The notes under the pieces are model-generated. The model worked only from the letters and a program-made list of their open reading frames with translations, ran no database searches and had not been told where the DNA came from. A stretch of DNA of 64,000 nt from the NCBI GenBank assembly GCA_030418115.1, contig JAUHQD010000005.1, forward strand, positions 1-64,000, given 5' to 3'. This DNA comes from Alteromonadaceae bacterium BrNp21-10. Lineage in GTDB: Bacteria > Pseudomonadota > Gammaproteobacteria > Enterobacterales > Alteromonadaceae. The position numbers and the translations under genes were made by a program. How positions within the stretch are numbered: position 1 is the stretch's first letter; each line of letters opens with the position of its first letter. Shown here one piece after another: positions 1 to 13,269 of this stretch.

Positions 1-135
<135 letters not shown>

Positions 136-188
136 CTAAGTTAAAAGCCCGGCCCCTACTTATGTAGAAAAACCGGACCAGACCTTCA

Positions 189-2294
189 TTAAGAGTGTCG
201 AGCTTCAATTATCGCTTTAGCCACGTTATTCGGGGCTTCCGCATAGTTAAAAAATTCCATCGAATATGACGCACGTCCTTGCGTAGCTGAACGCAAATCG
301 GTGGCATATCCAAACATTTCTGATAGTGGTACTTTTGCACGAACGAGTTTAATACCGCCCACACCATCTTCCATGCCTTCAATGATGCCGCGACGACGAT
401 TTAAGTCGCCTACAACATCTCCCATCCAATCTTCTGGAGTGGTCACTTCTACTTTCATCATCGGCTCAAGTAATACAGGAGTTGCTTGCGCAGCACCTTT
501 CTTAAAGCCCATCGAACCAGCGATTTTAAACGCCATTTCAGAAGAGTCAACATCATGGTACGAACCATCGTATAAAGTAACTTTTACATCAAGCACTGGA
601 TAACCGGCTAACACACCATTTTGCATTTGTTCCTGGATACCTTTGTCCACTGAAGAGATGAATTCTTTAGGAATTACACCACCAACAACAGCATTAATAA
701 ATTCGTATCCAGCCCCTTCTTCTTGGGGCTCAAGTTTCAGCCATACGTGGCCAAACTGACCGCGTCCACCTGATTGACGAACAAACTTACCTTCAACTTC
801 AACAGACGAACGGATGGTTTCGCGATAGGCAACTTGAGGCTTACCGACTTTACATTCAACGCTAAATTCACGTTTCATGCGGTCAACAATAATATCTAAG
901 TGTAGTTCACCCATACCCGATATTATTATTTGCCCAGTTTCTTCATCTGTTTTAACTCGAAACGATGGATCTTCTGCGGTTAGCTTACTTAACGCTATAC
1001 CCATTTTTTCTTGATCCGCTTGTGAGCGAGGCTCAACAGCGATAGAAATAACCGGCTCCGGAAACTCCATACGTTCCAAAGTAATAATGTGGTTCGGATC
1101 ACACAAGGTTTCACCGGTAGTCACATCTTTGAGCCCGATGGCGGCAGCAATATCACCAGCACGGACTTCTTTTAATTCTTCGCGGTCTTTAGAGTGCATT
1201 TGCACAATACGACCAAAGCGCTCACGTTTACTTTTCACGGGGTTATAAACTGTATCGCCGGAATTGACGACGCCAGAATAACAACGGAAAAACGTTAACG
1301 TTCCCACGAAGGGGTCGGTAGCGATTTTAAATGCGAGGGCAGAAAAAGGTTCACTATCATCCGCATGACGCTCACCTATAGATCCTGCAGCATCATTTAA
1401 AATGCCTTGGATAGGAGGTACGTCGCAAGGAGCAGGCAAATATTCTATCACTGCATCCAAGACAGCTTGCACACCTTTATTTTTAAAGGCAGAGCCGCAT
1501 GTGGCTAAGACAATTTCATTATTTAAGGTACGCGCACGTAAACCTAGTTTAATTTCATCGTCGTTTAGTTCACCCGTTTCCAGGTACTTTTCCATATACT
1601 CATCATTGGCTTCAGCAGCCGCTTCGATCATATCTAAGCGTAACTCTTCAGCACGGTCCTGCAAATCTGCAGGAATCGCTTCATAGGTGAATGTCATCCC
1701 CTGGTCTTCTTCATTCCAGTTGATGTATTTCATCTTCAGCAAATCAATGACGCCTTTGAAGTTCTCTTCAGCACCGACATTGAGATGAATAGGTACACAG
1801 ATGGCACCAAGGCGAGTACGAATTTGCCCGACAACGCGTTCAAAATCTGCGCCTGCACGATCCATTTTATTGACAAATACCAAACGCGGAACGCGGTATT
1901 TGTCGGCCTGACGCCATACAGTCTCAGACTGCGGCTCAACACCAGATGAACCACAAAACACCACTACAGCACCATCTAATACCCGTAGAGAACGTTCAAC
2001 TTCAATAGTGAAATCAACGTGCCCTGGGGTATCAATGATGTTGATACGGTGTTGGTCGTACTGCTGTTGCATACCAGACCAGAAGCAAGTCGTCGCCGCG
2101 GAAGTAATAGTAATTCCACGCTCTTGTTCTTGCTCCATCCAGTCCATGGTGGCTGCGCCATCATGGACTTCACCGATCTTATGAGAAAGACCCGTATAAA
2201 ACAGAACGCGCTCCGTAGTCGTGGTTTTACCCGCGTCTACGTGAGCACAAATGCCGATATTGCGGTAACGTCCAATAGGAGTCTTACGAGCCAT
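189..2294 (-). CDS. fusA: Elongation factor G
   Basis: Translocation GTPase that moves tRNAs and mRNA through the ribosome after peptide transfer and helps recycle ribosomes. The 701-residue product has the usual length. The G1 loop AHVDAGKTT is at residues 17-25, the G3 motif DTPGHVD at 88-94 and the G4 motif NKMD at 142-145. Domains II to V follow without gaps. It sits 21 bases after rpsG and before tuf in the str operon, so it is expected to be co-transcribed from the promoter upstream of rpsL. The C-terminus ends at a TAA with no sign of truncation. Confidence 0.98.
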   Translation of the reverse strand: MARKTPIGRYRNIGICAHVDAGKTTTTERVLFYTGLSHKIGEVHDGAATMDWMEQEQERGITITSAATTCFWSGMQQQYDQHRINIIDTPGHVDFTIEVERSLRVLDGAVVVFCGSSGVEPQSETVWRQADKYRVPRLVFVNKMDRAGADFERVVGQIRTRLGAICVPIHLNVGAEENFKGVIDLLKMKYINWNEEDQGMTFTYEAIPADLQDRAEELRLDMIEAAAEANDEYMEKYLETGELNDDEIKLGLRARTLNNEIVLATCGSAFKNKGVQAVLDAVIEYLPAPCDVPPIQGILNDAAGSIGERHADDSEPFSALAFKIATDPFVGTLTFFRCYSGVVNSGDTVYNPVKSKRERFGRIVQMHSKDREELKEVRAGDIAAAIGLKDVTTGETLCDPNHIITLERMEFPEPVISIAVEPRSQADQEKMGIALSKLTAEDPSFRVKTDEETGQIIISGMGELHLDIIVDRMKREFSVECKVGKPQVAYRETIRSSVEVEGKFVRQSGGRGQFGHVWLKLEPQEEGAGYEFINAVVGGVIPKEFISSVDKGIQEQMQNGVLAGYPVLDVKVTLYDGSYHDVDSSEMAFKIAGSMGFKKGAAQATPVLLEPMMKVEVTTPEDWMGDVVGDLNRRRGIIEGMEDGVGGIKLVRAKVPLSEMFGYATDLRSATQGRASYSMEFFNYAEAPNNVAKAIIEARHS

Positions 2295-2315
2295 ACCTTC
2301 CTCTCATTCAGCCTA

Positions 2316-2786
2316 TTACCAACGGTAATGGGCGAACGCTTTGTTGGCTTCAGCCATACGGTGAACGTCTTCACGTTTCTTAACCGCAGAACCTTTATTT
2401 TCTGATGCATCCATCATCTCAGCAGCTAAGCGCTGAGCCATAGATTTTTCACCACGTTTACGTGCAGCTTCAACCAACCAACGCATACCTAATGCATTAC
2501 GACGCACTGGACGAACTTCAACAGGAACTTGATATGTTGAACCACCAACACGACGAGATTTAACTTCGACCGTAGGGCGGATGTTGTCTAATGCTAATTC
2601 GAATACATCTAGGTGCTCTTTGCTAGTTTTATCAGCAACAATATCAAGCGCGCCGTAAACGATTTTTTCAGCAGTTGATTTTTTGCCATCTTGCATGACG
2701 ACATTCATAAATTTAGCGAGTAGCTGTGATCCGAACTTAGGATCTGGCAGGATTTTACGTTGACCTACGACTCTTCTTCTAGGCAT
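2316..2786 (-). CDS. rpsG: Small ribosomal subunit protein S7
   Basis: Primary 16S rRNA-binding protein that organises the head of the 30S subunit near the exit site. The product has 156 residues and starts [20 protein letters not shown], a clear S7 N-terminus. The C-terminal part ([16 protein letters not shown]) is the long S7 form that contacts the tRNA exit region. In E. coli S7 represses translation of the str operon by binding the rpsL-rpsG intercistronic RNA; a 78-base gap is present here at 2787-2864, but I did not confirm the same fold. Confidence 0.98.
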   Translation of the reverse strand: MPRRRVVGQRKILPDPKFGSQLLAKFMNVVMQDGKKSTAEKIVYGALDIVADKTSKEHLDVFELALDNIRPTVEVKSRRVGGSTYQVPVEVRPVRRNALGMRWLVEAARKRGEKSMAQRLAAEMMDASENKGSAVKKREDVHRMAEANKAFAHYRW

Positions 2787-2864
2787 TTCTATTCTCCGAA
2801 AAAATTCAGGGGTTACCCAAAACTTAATAAATAACTTCAGTTTGGCCTTACTAACGGAGAACCG

Positions 2865-3239
2865 TTATGATTTAGGCCGTTTTGCGCCGTACTTAGAACG
2901 GGCTTGTCTGCGATCACTAACGCCAGCGCAGTCTAAAGTACCGCGAACTGTGTGATAACGAACACCTGGTAAATCTTTAACACGACCACCACGGATAAGA
3001 ACAACACTATGCTCTTGTAGGTTATGGCCTTCACCACCGATATATGAAGAAACTTCAAAACCGTTGGTTAAACGAACACGACATACTTTACGTAATGCTG
3101 AGTTCGGTTTTTTTGGAGTAGTAGTATATACGCGAGTACATACACCACGACGTTGTGGGCAAGCTGCCAAAGCTGGCACGTTGCTTTTAACAACGGCTCT
3201 TTGACGAGGCTTACGGACTAACTGGTTAACTGTTGCCAT
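2865..3239 (-). CDS. rpsL: Small ribosomal subunit protein S12
   Basis: S12 lines the decoding centre of the 30S subunit and controls accuracy. The 124-residue sequence is nearly identical to the E. coli protein. The loop [12 protein letters not shown] (around residue 43) and the segment [14 protein letters not shown] (around residue 88) carry the wild-type lysines whose substitution gives streptomycin resistance, so the sequence predicts sensitivity at this target. It is the first gene of the str operon and is preceded by a strong sigma-70-type promoter at 3313-3341. Confidence 0.98.
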   Translation of the reverse strand: MATVNQLVRKPRQRAVVKSNVPALAACPQRRGVCTRVYTTTPKKPNSALRKVCRVRLTNGFEVSSYIGGEGHNLQEHSVVLIRGGRVKDLPGVRYHTVRGTLDCAGVSDRRQARSKYGAKRPKS

Positions 3240-3312
3240 TAACTAGCTCCTGATTAAAAACTGCTGATTTCAAATGCGAAAAATTCCGCCACCCTAAAAT
3301 TAAGGTCGCGGA

Positions 3313-3341
3313 ATTCTATAGATCAAAGCCTGAACTGTCAA
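3313..3341 (-). promoter_or_regulatory. Sigma-70 promoter of the str operon (rpsL-rpsG-fusA-tuf)
   Basis: On the minus strand a perfect -35 box TTGACA (3336-3341) is separated by 17 bases from a -10 box TAGAAT (3313-3318). It lies about 75 bases upstream of the rpsL start and downstream of the rpoC stop. It would let the str genes be transcribed apart from rpoBC although all genes point the same way. Confidence 0.75.
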
Positions 3342-3383
3342 CCACTGGCTTTCAGCGGTAATTGGCTTTGGTAAATGAAAAGT

Positions 3384-3416
3384 GGCAAATATTCCTTCAA
3401 AGAAACAACATTTGCC
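3384..3416 (-). terminator. Possible terminator after rpoC
   Basis: A 7-bp inverted repeat GGCAAAT/ATTTGCC with a 19-base loop begins a few bases after the rpoC stop and is followed on the minus strand by ACTTTTCATTT. The stem is weak and the T run is interrupted, so this is only a candidate. Its place between rpoC and the rpsL promoter is what one would expect. Confidence 0.35.
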
Positions 3417-3423
3417 GATTCAT

Positions 3424-6400
3424 TTATTCTACTGAATCAGAAGGTGCATCTTCGACTTCGGCATTCAATGCTTCAGACAATGCTTGTTCTGCTTCAGCGG
3501 CAGAAACTGAAGGATCTTCAATTTCATAACCTGCTTTTTGTGCTTGACGTTTTTGATGGTAAGAGAAACCGGTACCTGCTGGAATTAATCGACCAACAAT
3601 AACGTTTTCTTTCAAGCCACGTAATTCGTCTTCTTTACCTTGTACTGCCGCTTCGGTCAGTACTCGAGTTGTCTCTTGGAAAGAAGCAGCCGAGATAAAG
3701 GATTCGGTAGATAGAGAAGCTTTGGTAATACCCAATAACTGAATTTCGTATTCAGCAGGTAATTTACCTTGATTCTCTAACACGCGGTTAGCAATCTTAA
3801 CCGTGGATACTTCAACTTGCTCACCCACTAATAAGTTACTGTCACCGGAATGCGTGATCATACATTTACGTAGCATTTGGCGAATAACCACTTCGATATG
3901 TTTATCGTTGATTTTTACACCTTGCAGACGGTAAACGTCTTGAACTTCATTCACAATGTAGTTTGATACCGCACTAACACCACGTAAACGTAGAATATCG
4001 TGTTGAGCTTCTGGACCATCGGCGATAACTTCACCGCGTTCCACTTTCTCACCTTCAAACACGTTAAGTTGACGCCATTTCGGGATCATTTCCTCGTAAG
4101 GATCACCATTTTCAGGTGTAATCACTAAGCGCTTCTTACCTTTGGTTTCTTTACCGAAGCCAATGGTACCGGAGATTTCAGCTAAAATAGCGGGCTCTTT
4201 CGGCTTACGTGCTTCGAATAAATCAGCAACTCGTGGTAGACCACCGGTAATATCACGTGTTTTCGAGCTTTCTTGTGGAATTCTCGCTAACACATCACCT
4301 GGATTAGCTGACATACCATCGCTTGACTCAATCGTGGTAAAGCTTGGCAGGCGAATTTCCTGCAGGCCAACATCACTTTCAAGTATTAACTTAGGCTCTT
4401 TGGCCGTCGCTTTGGATAAGTCTTTTACTACGATACGCGTCAAACCCGTTAACTCGTCTTGCTGAGTTTCGGTATTACTGTCATCGATGTCGGCGAAACT
4501 AATTTTCGCTTTACGCTCAGTAATAATAGGGTGTGAATGCGGATCCCAGTTAGCAACGATATCGCCAGATTTAACTGCGGCATTATCGTCTATCGTTAAG
4601 ATTGCACCATAAGGTACTTTGTAGCGCTCTCTTTCACGACCTTGATCATCAGTAACGGTTAATTCACTAGAGCGCGAAACGATAACGACTTTGTCATCAA
4701 GGTTACGTACGAACTTAGCGTTGTGCATTTTCAAGCGACCATTGGTCTTAACTTGAACGCTGTTTTCAGCTGACACTCGTGATGCTGCACCACCGATGTG
4801 GAACGTACGCATGGTTAACTGTGTACCTGGCTCACCGATTGACTGAGCGGCGATAACACCAACAGCTTCACCGATACCCACTTCTTGACCACGGGCCAAG
4901 TCACGACCATAACACTTAGCACAAACACCAAAGTCGTTTTCACAAGTAATAACTGAGCGAACTTGAATTTGATCAATGGAGTTTTCTTCCAATAGATCAA
5001 CCAGTTCTTCGTCTAGTAACACATTACGCGCGACTAATACTTCATCAGTACCTGGTTTAAATACGTCATCAGCAACGGTACGACCTAGTACACGCTCACG
5101 AAGAGGTTCTACTACGTCACCACCTTCGATTAACGGTGTCATTTTCACACCATCAAAAGTGCCACAATCGACGTTGTTAATAACCAAATCTTGGGCAACA
5201 TCAACTAAACGACGAGTTAAGTAACCGGAGTTCGCTGTTTTCAATGCCGTATCGGCCAAGCCTTTACGCGCTCCGTGAGTAGAAATAAAGTACTGTAGTA
5301 CGTTTAGACCTTCACGGAAGTTTGCAGTAATTGGCGTTTCGATGATTGAACCATCTGGACGAGCCATCAATCCACGCATACCAGCTAGCTGACGAATCTG
5401 TGCAGCACTACCACGAGCACCGGAGTCAGCCATCATAAACACAGAGTTGAATGAGTCTTGCTCTTCCATTACACCGTCTTTATTCAGCACTTGCTCTTTA
5501 GACAAGTTGCTCATCATGGCTTTCGACACATCTTCGTTGGCTTTTGACCAAATATCGATAACTTTGTTATAGCGTTCACCAGCAGTAACCAAACCAGATT
5601 GGAATTGCTCTTGAATCTCTAATACTTCAGCTTCGGCGTCGTCAATGATGTCTTTCTTAGCATCTGGGATAACCATATCGTCGATACCAACTGACGCACC
5701 CGCGATCATCGCGTAGTGGAAACCGGTATACATGATTTGGTCAGCGGCAATAACCGTATCTTTAAGACCTAATGCACGATAACAAGCATTCAACAAACGT
5801 GAAATTTGCTTTTTGCCCATGGCTTGGTTGATGATTTCAAACGGCAAACCTTTAGGTAGAATAAGTGACAAAATAGCACGACCCACGGTGGTGTCGGTCA
5901 AGGTCACTTTTTCAATTTTGTTACCTTCTTCGTCAACATCAAATTCACGAATACGTACTTTTACGCGAGCATGCAATTCAGCATGCTCAGTACGGTAAGC
6001 TTTTTCAGCTTCGTGAGCATTGGCGAATACCATGCCTTCACCACGACCATTTACACGGTCACGAGTCAAATAGTACAAGCCTAATACAACGTCCTGTGAA
6101 GGTACGATGATTGGCTCACCATTGGCTGGCGAAAGAATATTGTTGGTAGACATCATCAACGCACGTGCTTCTAACTGTGCTTCAATCGTTAACGGTACGT
6201 GTACCGCCATTTGGTCACCATCGAAGTCAGCGTTATAGGCCGCACACACTAGTGGGTGCAACTGAATCGCTTTACCTTCGATTAGCATTGGTTCAAATGC
6301 TTGGATACCTAATCTATGCAGAGTTGGTGCACGGTTAAGTAACACTGGATGTTCACGGATAACGTCGTCTAAAACGTCCCATACTTCCGGCGCTTCTTTT

Positions 6401-7605
6401 TCAACTAATTTCTTAGCTGCTTTGATAGTAGTCGCTAAGCCACGAGCTTCTAATTTTCCGTAAATAAATGGCTTGAATAATTCCAAGGCCATTTTCTTCG
6501 GTAAACCACATTGATGTAAACGTAGTGTAGGACCAACGGTAATAACCGAACGACCTGAGTAATCAACACGCTTACCTAGTAGGTTTTGACGGAAACGACC
6601 TTGCTTACCTTTGATCATATCGGCCAAAGATTTAAGCGGACGCTTGTTAGAGCCAGTAATAGCACGACCACGACGACCGTTATCGAGTAACGCATCAACC
6701 GCTTCTTGTAACATACGTTTTTCGTTACGCACGATAATATCCGGAGCAGCCAAATCTAGCAGGCGCTTCAAACGGTTATTACGGTTAATAACACGACGAT
6801 ACAAATCGTTAAGATCAGAAGTCGCAAAACGACCACCGTCCAACGGTACCAATGGGCGTAAATCCGGCGGCAATACTGGTAATACCGTCAAAATCATCCA
6901 CTCTGGCTTGTTGCCAGATAATTGGAATGACTCAAGTAATTTTAAACGCTTGGTAATTTTCTTACGCTTGGTTTCGGAATTAATGCTGGGTAACTCTTCG
7001 CGCATCGCTGCAACGTCGCCGCCAACATCCAAAGCCAACAATAAATCGAATACCGCTTCGGCACCCATTTTAGCGTCGAACTCATCACCATGTTCTTCTA
7101 ACGAATCAAGGTATTCTTCTTCAGTAAGAAGCTGACTACGCTCAAGGGTAGTCATACCCGGTTCGGTCACCACATAAGATTCGAAATACAACACGCGCTC
7201 TATATCACGCAATGTCATATCTAACATCAAGCCGATACGAGACGGCAATGATTTAAGGAACCAAATATGGGCAACAGGGCTGGCTAGTTCGATATGACCC
7301 ATACGGTCACGACGAACTTTTGTTAATGTAACTTCAACGCCACATTTTTCACAAATAACACCACGATGCTTAAGGCGCTTATATTTACCGCACAAACATT
7401 CGTAATCTTTTACCGGACCAAAAATACGCGCGCAGAACAAACCATCACGTTCTGGTTTAAAGGTACGGTAATTGATGGTCTCTGGTTTTTTCACTTCGCC
7501 ATATGACCATGAACGGATCATGTCAGGCGAGGTAAGACCAATTCGGATATTGTCGAATTCTTCGGTCTTATGCTGCTGCTTCAGAAACTTTAATAAATCT
7601 TTCAC
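3424..7605 (-). CDS. rpoC: RNA polymerase beta-prime subunit
   Basis: Largest catalytic subunit of RNA polymerase. The 1393-residue length is close to the E. coli 1407. The N-terminal zinc site uses C70, C72, C85 and C88 ([20 protein letters not shown]). The active-site motif [12 protein letters not shown] that holds the catalytic magnesium is near residue 460. A second cysteine cluster ([18 protein letters not shown]) lies further on, before the trigger-loop region. The acidic C-terminal tail is full length. The gene follows rpoB after 75 bases, with both subunits expected from one transcript. Confidence 0.98.
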   Translation of the reverse strand: MKDLLKFLKQQHKTEEFDNIRIGLTSPDMIRSWSYGEVKKPETINYRTFKPERDGLFCARIFGPVKDYECLCGKYKRLKHRGVICEKCGVEVTLTKVRRDRMGHIELASPVAHIWFLKSLPSRIGLMLDMTLRDIERVLYFESYVVTEPGMTTLERSQLLTEEEYLDSLEEHGDEFDAKMGAEAVFDLLLALDVGGDVAAMREELPSINSETKRKKITKRLKLLESFQLSGNKPEWMILTVLPVLPPDLRPLVPLDGGRFATSDLNDLYRRVINRNNRLKRLLDLAAPDIIVRNEKRMLQEAVDALLDNGRRGRAITGSNKRPLKSLADMIKGKQGRFRQNLLGKRVDYSGRSVITVGPTLRLHQCGLPKKMALELFKPFIYGKLEARGLATTIKAAKKLVEKEAPEVWDVLDDVIREHPVLLNRAPTLHRLGIQAFEPMLIEGKAIQLHPLVCAAYNADFDGDQMAVHVPLTIEAQLEARALMMSTNNILSPANGEPIIVPSQDVVLGLYYLTRDRVNGRGEGMVFANAHEAEKAYRTEHAELHARVKVRIREFDVDEEGNKIEKVTLTDTTVGRAILSLILPKGLPFEIINQAMGKKQISRLLNACYRALGLKDTVIAADQIMYTGFHYAMIAGASVGIDDMVIPDAKKDIIDDAEAEVLEIQEQFQSGLVTAGERYNKVIDIWSKANEDVSKAMMSNLSKEQVLNKDGVMEEQDSFNSVFMMADSGARGSAAQIRQLAGMRGLMARPDGSIIETPITANFREGLNVLQYFISTHGARKGLADTALKTANSGYLTRRLVDVAQDLVINNVDCGTFDGVKMTPLIEGGDVVEPLRERVLGRTVADDVFKPGTDEVLVARNVLLDEELVDLLEENSIDQIQVRSVITCENDFGVCAKCYGRDLARGQEVGIGEAVGVIAAQSIGEPGTQLTMRTFHIGGAASRVSAENSVQVKTNGRLKMHNAKFVRNLDDKVVIVSRSSELTVTDDQGRERERYKVPYGAILTIDDNAAVKSGDIVANWDPHSHPIITERKAKISFADIDDSNTETQQDELTGLTRIVVKDLSKATAKEPKLILESDVGLQEIRLPSFTTIESSDGMSANPGDVLARIPQESSKTRDITGGLPRVADLFEARKPKEPAILAEISGTIGFGKETKGKKRLVITPENGDPYEEMIPKWRQLNVFEGEKVERGEVIADGPEAQHDILRLRGVSAVSNYIVNEVQDVYRLQGVKINDKHIEVVIRQMLRKCMITHSGDSNLLVGEQVEVSTVKIANRVLENQGKLPAEYEIQLLGITKASLSTESFISAASFQETTRVLTEAAVQGKEDELRGLKENVIVGRLIPAGTGFSYHQKRQAQKAGYEIEDPSVSAAEAEQALSEALNAEVEDAPSDSVE

Positions 7606-7680
7606 ATTGTTCTCCCTGCGGAGTCACTAAACTCTGGGAGCCCAGAAGGGCCCCCACAACTAATGCTCTAACTGAGCGGC

Positions 7681-10600
7681 TTACTTTTCTTCTAGCTCGA
7701 TGTTGATACCTAGCGAGCGGATTTCTTTCAACAATACGTTGAAGGATTCCGGCATACCAGGTTCCATACGATGATCACCATCCACAATGTTTTTATACAT
7801 TTTGGTACGGCCATTCACGTCATCGGACTTAACGGTAAGCATTTCTTGTAACGTATAGGCGGCACCGTATGCTTCTAGTGCCCACACTTCCATTTCTCCG
7901 AAACGCTGACCACCGAATTGAGCTTTACCACCCAGTGGTTGTTGTGTAACCAAGCTGTAAGAACCCGTTGAACGCGCATGCATCTTATCGTCCACTAAGT
8001 GATTCAATTTCAGCATGTACATATAACCAACGGTTACCTTACGTTCGAAAGCACGACCGGTACGACCATCAAATAATGTTATTTGACCATCTTCAGGAAT
8101 ATCAGCCAGTTTCAACAACTGTTTAATTTCTGATTCCTTAGCACCATCAAATACTGGTGTCGCTATTGGCACACCTTTACGTAAATTCTGGGCTAGACGC
8201 TGGATTTCATGGTCAGTGAAGCTATCAATATCCACTTCCTGACATGATTCACCGGATTCGTAAATTTCTTTAATAAAGCCACGCAACTTAGCCATATCCT
8301 GCTGCTCTTTGATCATGCGATCAATTTTCACGCCTAAGCCGTGAGCAGCCATCCCTAAATGGGTTTCAAGGATCTGACCAATGTTCATCCGCGACGGTAC
8401 ACCCAACGGGTTAAGAACGATATCTACTGGTACACCATTTTCGTCATAAGGCATGTCTTCTACCGGCTTAATGGTAGAGATAACCCCTTTGTTACCATGA
8501 CGACCAGCCATTTTATCACCTGGCTGAATGTGGCGTTTAACTGCTAAGTAAATCTTAACAATCTTCAGTACACCTGGAGCCAAGTCATCGCCTTGAGTGA
8601 TCTTGCGACGTTTAACTTCAAATTTCTTATCGTACTCAGCTTTAGTTTCTTCAAACTGATCAGCAATTTGATCCAGTGAGGTTTGTTGTACTTCATCTTT
8701 AAGCACAATTTCAAACCATTTTTCACGGGGCAAGCTGTCGAGTTTTTCAGCACTAATACCGGCGTTGTCGAGAATGTTACGTGCACGAGTAAAGATACCA
8801 TCAGACAAAATTTTGAATTCATCACCAAGGTCTTTTTTGACCTCACGTAAATGCATGCCTTCGATTTCTAACGCGCGTTTGTCTTTTTCTACACCATCAC
8901 GGGTGAAAACTTGAACATCGATGATCGTACCGCGAACACTGTTAGGTACACGTAAAGACGTATCTTTTACATCAGATGCTTTTTCACCAAAGATGGCTCG
9001 TAATAGTTTTTCTTCTGGCGTCAGCTGGGTTTCACCTTTAGGTGTTACTTTACCGACTAGAATGTCGCCGCCTTTTACTTCAGCACCGATATACACAACA
9101 CCTGATTCATCTAATTTAGATAACGCAGATTCACCAACATTAGGAATATCACAAGAAATTTCTTCTGGACCTAACTTGGTATCACGAGCAATACAGCTTA
9201 GCTCTTGAATGTGGATAGTCGTGAACCGGTCTTCGATGGCAACACGCTCAGAAAGGAGGATTGAATCCTCAAAGTTGAAACCATTCCATGGCATAAATGC
9301 CACGCGCATGTTTTGACCTAGCGCCAACTCACCTAAATCGGTAGAAGGACCATCAGCCAAGACATCACCACATACAATCGGATCACCAACTGAACAAGTT
9401 GGTTTCTGATTAATACAAGTGTTCTGGTTTGAACGGGTGTATTTGGTTAGGTTATAGATATCAATACCGGCTTCACCAGCTAGCATTTCTTCTTCATTAA
9501 CCTTAACAACGATACGGCTCGCATCAACGTAGTCGATAGTACCGCCACGTTTTGCAACAACCGTTACGCCTGAGTCAACGGCAACCGTTTTTTCCATACC
9601 TGTACCAACTAACGGCTTATCAGCACGTAGAGTTGGAACCGCTTGACGTTGCATGTTCGAGCCCATCAAGGCTCGGTTAGCATCATCATGCTCAAGGAAT
9701 GGGATCATGCTGGCTGCGACAGATACGATCTGCTGTGGTGATACGTCCATATATTTGATGTCATCTTTAGGCATCAATGTGGACTCACCGCGGTAACGAC
9801 AAGTTACCAAGTCATCAACCAAATGGCCGTCTTTATCTAATTCGGCGTTTGCCTGAGCGATTGGGAAGTTACCTTCCTCGATAGCAGACAAGAAGTCGAT
9901 TTCGTCAGAGACAATACCATCAATAATTTTACGGTATGGAGTTTCTAAGAAGCCGTAATGGTTAGTACGCGCATAGGTTGATAATGAGTTAATCAAACCA
10001 ATGTTTGGACCTTCCGGCGTTTCGATTGGACAAACACGACCATAGTGAGTCGGATGTACATCTCGAACTTCGAAACCTGCACGTTCACGAGTCAAACCAC
10101 CTGGGCCTAAAGCAGAAATACGACGCTTATGCGTGACTTCTGAAAGCGGGTTGTTTTGATCCATAAACTGCGATAATTGGCTTGAACCAAAGAATTCTTT
10201 CACCGCGGCCGAAATAGGCTTAGCGTTGATTAAATCTTGTGGCATAACCGCATCAAGATCGCCAAGACTTAAGCGCTCTTTAACAGCACGTTCAACACGT
10301 ACTAAACCAACACGGAATTGGTTCTCGGCCATTTCACCAACAGAACGAATACGACGGTTACCTAAGTGATCGATATCATCAACATCATCTTTACCATCAC
10401 GGATAGAGATTAGCTGTTTCATAACAGCCACGATGTCAACTTTGTTCAGTACACCTTCGCCGACCATTTCTTCACGGCCTAAACGACGGTTGAACTTCAT
10501 GCGACCAACAGAGGATAAATCATAACGCTCTGGGGCAAAGAATAAGTTGTTGAATAACGTTTCTGCTGCGTCTTTAGTGGGTGGTTCACCCGGACGCATC

Positions 10601-11709
10601 ATCCGATAGATTTCAACTAAAGCTTCAAGCTTATTAGACGTTGAATCTACACGCATGGTGGTAGACATGTACGCGCCGTGATCAAGTTCATTTATATACA
10701 GGGTATTAAATGACGTGATACCAGACTTAATAATTGCGTCAATGCTTTCCAGCGTTAATTCGTCGTTAGCACTAACGATGACTTCACCGGTACTTTCGTC
10801 GATTAGGTCCTGAGCAATAACACGCTCAACTAAGTACTCAACCGGCACTTCTAAATCAGCAACTTCAGCTTGTTCTAATTGACGTACGTGACGCGCTGAA
10901 ATACGGCGACCCGCTTCAACTAGGACTTCACCTTTTTTACCCAGGATATCAAACTGCGCTACTTCGCCGCGAAGACGATCTGGCACGATATCCATGTAGT
11001 AACGTTCACCATCAATGCGGATCTGTACCGTATCGAAGAACATCTCAAGGATTTCTTCGGTAGAGTACTCAAGAGCACGCAAGATAATAGAGGCTGGGAG
11101 TTTACGACGTCTGTCTATACGAACAAACAAGTTGTCTTTTGGATCGAACTCAAAGTCTAACCATGAACCACGGTAAGGAATAACGCGAGCGTTATACAAC
11201 ACTTTACCAGAGGAGTGGGTTTTACCCTTGTCATGATCAAAGAACACGCCCGGTGAACGGTGAAGCTGAGAAACGATTACTCGCTCGGTACCATTGATAA
11301 CAAAGGTACCATTCTCGGTCATAAGCGGTATTTCGCCCATGTACACTTCTTGCTCTTTAATATCTTTGACTGTTCCTGGTGCTGCTTCTTTATCAAACAA
11401 CACCAAACGCAATTTCACACGCAAAGGAGCAGAATATGTTACGCCACGAATTTGACATTCTTTGACATCAAAAACGGGTTCGCCTAAGCGATAGCTTACA
11501 TATTGCAGCTCTGAGTTACCGGAGTAACTTTTTATTGGAAATACAGAGCGGAATGCTGCTTCTAATCCATAATGCCCCTCAACGTCCATATCTATGAAGC
11601 GTTTAAAGGAATCTAATTGGATTGATAAGAGGTAAGGTATTTCCAATACCTGCGGGCGTTTGCCGAAATCTTTCCGTATACGTTTCTTTTCACTATAAGA
11701 GTAAACCAT
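7681..11709 (-). CDS. rpoB: RNA polymerase beta subunit
   Basis: Second large subunit of RNA polymerase. I chose the ATG at 11709 ([18 protein letters not shown]), which gives 1342 residues, exactly the E. coli length, and is preceded by GAGGAA. An in-frame extension to 11802 has no homologous sequence. The rifampicin pocket segment [16 protein letters not shown] and the following [12 protein letters not shown] are wild type, so no target-based rifampicin resistance is predicted. The upstream gap to rplL carries a hairpin attenuator (11925-11955). Confidence 0.97.
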   Translation of the reverse strand: MVYSYSEKKRIRKDFGKRPQVLEIPYLLSIQLDSFKRFIDMDVEGHYGLEAAFRSVFPIKSYSGNSELQYVSYRLGEPVFDVKECQIRGVTYSAPLRVKLRLVLFDKEAAPGTVKDIKEQEVYMGEIPLMTENGTFVINGTERVIVSQLHRSPGVFFDHDKGKTHSSGKVLYNARVIPYRGSWLDFEFDPKDNLFVRIDRRRKLPASIILRALEYSTEEILEMFFDTVQIRIDGERYYMDIVPDRLRGEVAQFDILGKKGEVLVEAGRRISARHVRQLEQAEVADLEVPVEYLVERVIAQDLIDESTGEVIVSANDELTLESIDAIIKSGITSFNTLYINELDHGAYMSTTMRVDSTSNKLEALVEIYRMMRPGEPPTKDAAETLFNNLFFAPERYDLSSVGRMKFNRRLGREEMVGEGVLNKVDIVAVMKQLISIRDGKDDVDDIDHLGNRRIRSVGEMAENQFRVGLVRVERAVKERLSLGDLDAVMPQDLINAKPISAAVKEFFGSSQLSQFMDQNNPLSEVTHKRRISALGPGGLTRERAGFEVRDVHPTHYGRVCPIETPEGPNIGLINSLSTYARTNHYGFLETPYRKIIDGIVSDEIDFLSAIEEGNFPIAQANAELDKDGHLVDDLVTCRYRGESTLMPKDDIKYMDVSPQQIVSVAASMIPFLEHDDANRALMGSNMQRQAVPTLRADKPLVGTGMEKTVAVDSGVTVVAKRGGTIDYVDASRIVVKVNEEEMLAGEAGIDIYNLTKYTRSNQNTCINQKPTCSVGDPIVCGDVLADGPSTDLGELALGQNMRVAFMPWNGFNFEDSILLSERVAIEDRFTTIHIQELSCIARDTKLGPEEISCDIPNVGESALSKLDESGVVYIGAEVKGGDILVGKVTPKGETQLTPEEKLLRAIFGEKASDVKDTSLRVPNSVRGTIIDVQVFTRDGVEKDKRALEIEGMHLREVKKDLGDEFKILSDGIFTRARNILDNAGISAEKLDSLPREKWFEIVLKDEVQQTSLDQIADQFEETKAEYDKKFEVKRRKITQGDDLAPGVLKIVKIYLAVKRHIQPGDKMAGRHGNKGVISTIKPVEDMPYDENGVPVDIVLNPLGVPSRMNIGQILETHLGMAAHGLGVKIDRMIKEQQDMAKLRGFIKEIYESGESCQEVDIDSFTDHEIQRLAQNLRKGVPIATPVFDGAKESEIKQLLKLADIPEDGQITLFDGRTGRAFERKVTVGYMYMLKLNHLVDDKMHARSTGSYSLVTQQPLGGKAQFGGQRFGEMEVWALEAYGAAYTLQEMLTVKSDDVNGRTKMYKNIVDGDHRMEPGMPESFNVLLKEIRSLGINIELEEK

Positions 11710-11924
11710 GGGTTCCTCAGCCTGTTGAATGGTGATCCAACTTGCCATCCCGTCATCTGACGAGTATATAGACAAACTTCCAGCACCGTTTTTAAGGTGC
11801 ATCCAATCTATACTACCGACTAATTGGCGGTCAGTGAAGTAGCATAATTAACTGAATACTAATGACTTTCTTTATTTTTTTAAAAAATAGGGTTAAACGG
11901 TGTAACTACCCTACCTTACAGCGC

Positions 11925-11955
11925 AAAAAGGCTGGTGACCAAATAGTCACCAGCC
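11925..11955 (-). terminator. rplL-rpoB attenuator hairpin
   Basis: On the minus strand GGCTGGTGAC (11946-11955), a 6-base loop, and GTCACCAGCC (11930-11939) form a perfect 10-bp stem followed directly by TTTTT. It lies 38 bases after the rplL stop and about 215 bases before the rpoB start. In E. coli a partial terminator at this place lets ribosomal protein genes be expressed several-fold more than rpoBC; the same role is inferred here. Confidence 0.85.
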
Positions 11956-11993
11956 TATGCCTGATTCAGGCAAATAATCTGCGGTTAGACAGA

Positions 11994-12368
11994 CTATTTA
12001 ACCTCAACTTTAGCGCCAGCTTCTTCAAGCTGTTTCTTAAGTTCTTCTGCTTCGTCTTTAGATACGCCTTCTTTAACTGCTTTAGGTGCACTATCAACTA
12101 CTTCTTTCGCTTCTTTAAGACCAAGACCTGTGGCGCCACGTACGGCTTTGATAACAGATACTTTGTTTGGACCAATTTCAGCTAAGATTACATCGAATTC
12201 GGTTTGCTCTTCAGCAGCATCGCCTGCAGCAGCAGGACCCGCAGCAACAGCAACAGCTGCAGTAGCAGTTACGCCGAATTTTTCTTCAGCGGCTTCGATC
12301 AATTCAACCAAATCCATTACTGGCATTTCAGCGATTGCGTTTAAAATATCTTCTTTAGTTAGAGCCAT
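11994..12368 (-). CDS. rplL: Large ribosomal subunit protein L7/L12
   Basis: Stalk protein of the 50S subunit, present in several copies, that recruits and stimulates translation GTPases. The 124-residue product has the N-terminal dimerisation domain, an Ala-rich flexible hinge (around 36-52) and the compact C-terminal domain with [20 protein letters not shown] and KEAKEVVD. It lies 53 bases after rplJ, its partner in the L10(L12) complex. A terminator-like attenuator follows it. Confidence 0.98.
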   Translation of the reverse strand: MALTKEDILNAIAEMPVMDLVELIEAAEEKFGVTATAAVAVAAGPAAAGDAAEEQTEFDVILAEIGPNKVSVIKAVRGATGLGLKEAKEVVDSAPKAVKEGVSKDEAEELKKQLEEAGAKVEVK

Positions 12369-12421
12369 TTCTCTAAACTCCTGGGTTTAATGTTAAAATT
12401 TCTAAATACCAATGACGCCAA

Positions 12422-12940
12422 TTACTTGGTGTCTTTGACAGCCGCCAATACGCGCACAAATTTCGAAGGCACTTCGTTAATAGTTTGAACGAATTTGCCA
12501 ATTGGTGCTTTGAAGGTAGCAAGTAATTTCGCTAGAGCTTCGTCGCGAGTCGGAAGTGACGCTACTGCATCCAATTTATCTGGACCCAATAAACCACTAC
12601 CAATAGAAAGCGCAGTTACATTCAACTTTTTATTTTCTTTGGCATAGTCTTTAAAAAGACGTGCTGCACCGCCAGGTGCATCCAAAGAGAAACCGTAAAT
12701 TAACGGTCCCGTTAAAGCTGAATCAAGATCACTAAACTTCGTATCAGCAAAAGCGCGTTTAGCAAGAGTGTTTCTAATAACTTTTAAGAAAACACCTTGT
12801 TCACGAGCTTTCACACGTAGTTGAGTTAATTCTGCAACTTCTAACCCACGGTATTCAGCGACGGCAACGGATAGAGCTTGAGATGCAACGCCGTTAATTT
12901 CGGCGACGATCTCTTTCTTTGCTGCTAAGCCTAGTGCCAC
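12422..12940 (-). CDS. rplJ: Large ribosomal subunit protein L10
   Basis: L10 anchors the L7/L12 dimers to 23S rRNA and, as the L10-L12 complex, represses its own mRNA. I prefer the GTG at 12940 ([17 protein letters not shown], 172 residues): it matches the family N-terminus MALNLxxKxxIVAE and has AGAGGTG six bases upstream. A GTG three codons earlier (12949) lies inside that ribosome-binding site. The C-terminal helix that binds L7/L12 is present. The long leader upstream fits the L10 leader element. Confidence 0.95.
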   Translation of the reverse strand: MALGLAAKKEIVAEINGVASQALSVAVAEYRGLEVAELTQLRVKAREQGVFLKVIRNTLAKRAFADTKFSDLDSALTGPLIYGFSLDAPGGAARLFKDYAKENKKLNVTALSIGSGLLGPDKLDAVASLPTRDEALAKLLATFKAPIGKFVQTINEVPSKFVRVLAAVKDTK

Positions 12941-12949
12941 TGATTTCAC

Positions 12950-13200
12950 CTCTTTAAATAACTGAAAAACTCGAAAGCCTTCCAGAGTTCACAGATTGAT
13001 AAAGTGCTATCAACGTTATGCTGATAGAGCCTTACCGCACTACGGTGTTCATTTCCCCAGAGAGTCTGAGTAGAAACCACCGTCTGCGCAGGTTGATGTT
13101 TTAAGTTGTCTGTTGAATGTAAATAGCTCTCTATTTCTATTTACCAGACTACACCTGCGGTCTTGGACGGGAGCCTTAATACTATTTCTAGTAGTTCAGA
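12950..13200 (-). promoter_or_regulatory. L10 leader (autoregulatory mRNA element of rplJL)
   Basis: The 320-base gap between rplA and rplJ is unusually long for this operon and, on the minus strand, contains AGACCGCAGGTGTAGTC and, further on, AACCTGCGCAGACGGT, whose CCGCAGGT/ACCTGCG parts can pair. This matches in place and general layout the L10 leader of gammaproteobacteria, where L10-(L12)4 binds a kink-turn and blocks rplJ translation. Exact borders and fold are inferred, not computed. Confidence 0.7.
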
Positions 13201-13269
13201 CTCCAACCCATAAACCGTAAGAGAGTCATTAATGACTAAGTGCAATACCCAGCAATTAACGATTTGCTA

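Noticed and set aside
2865-11709. Resistance mutations in rpsL and rpoB
   Set aside because: The S12 loops near Lys43 and Lys88 and the RpoB rifampicin region are wild type in sequence.
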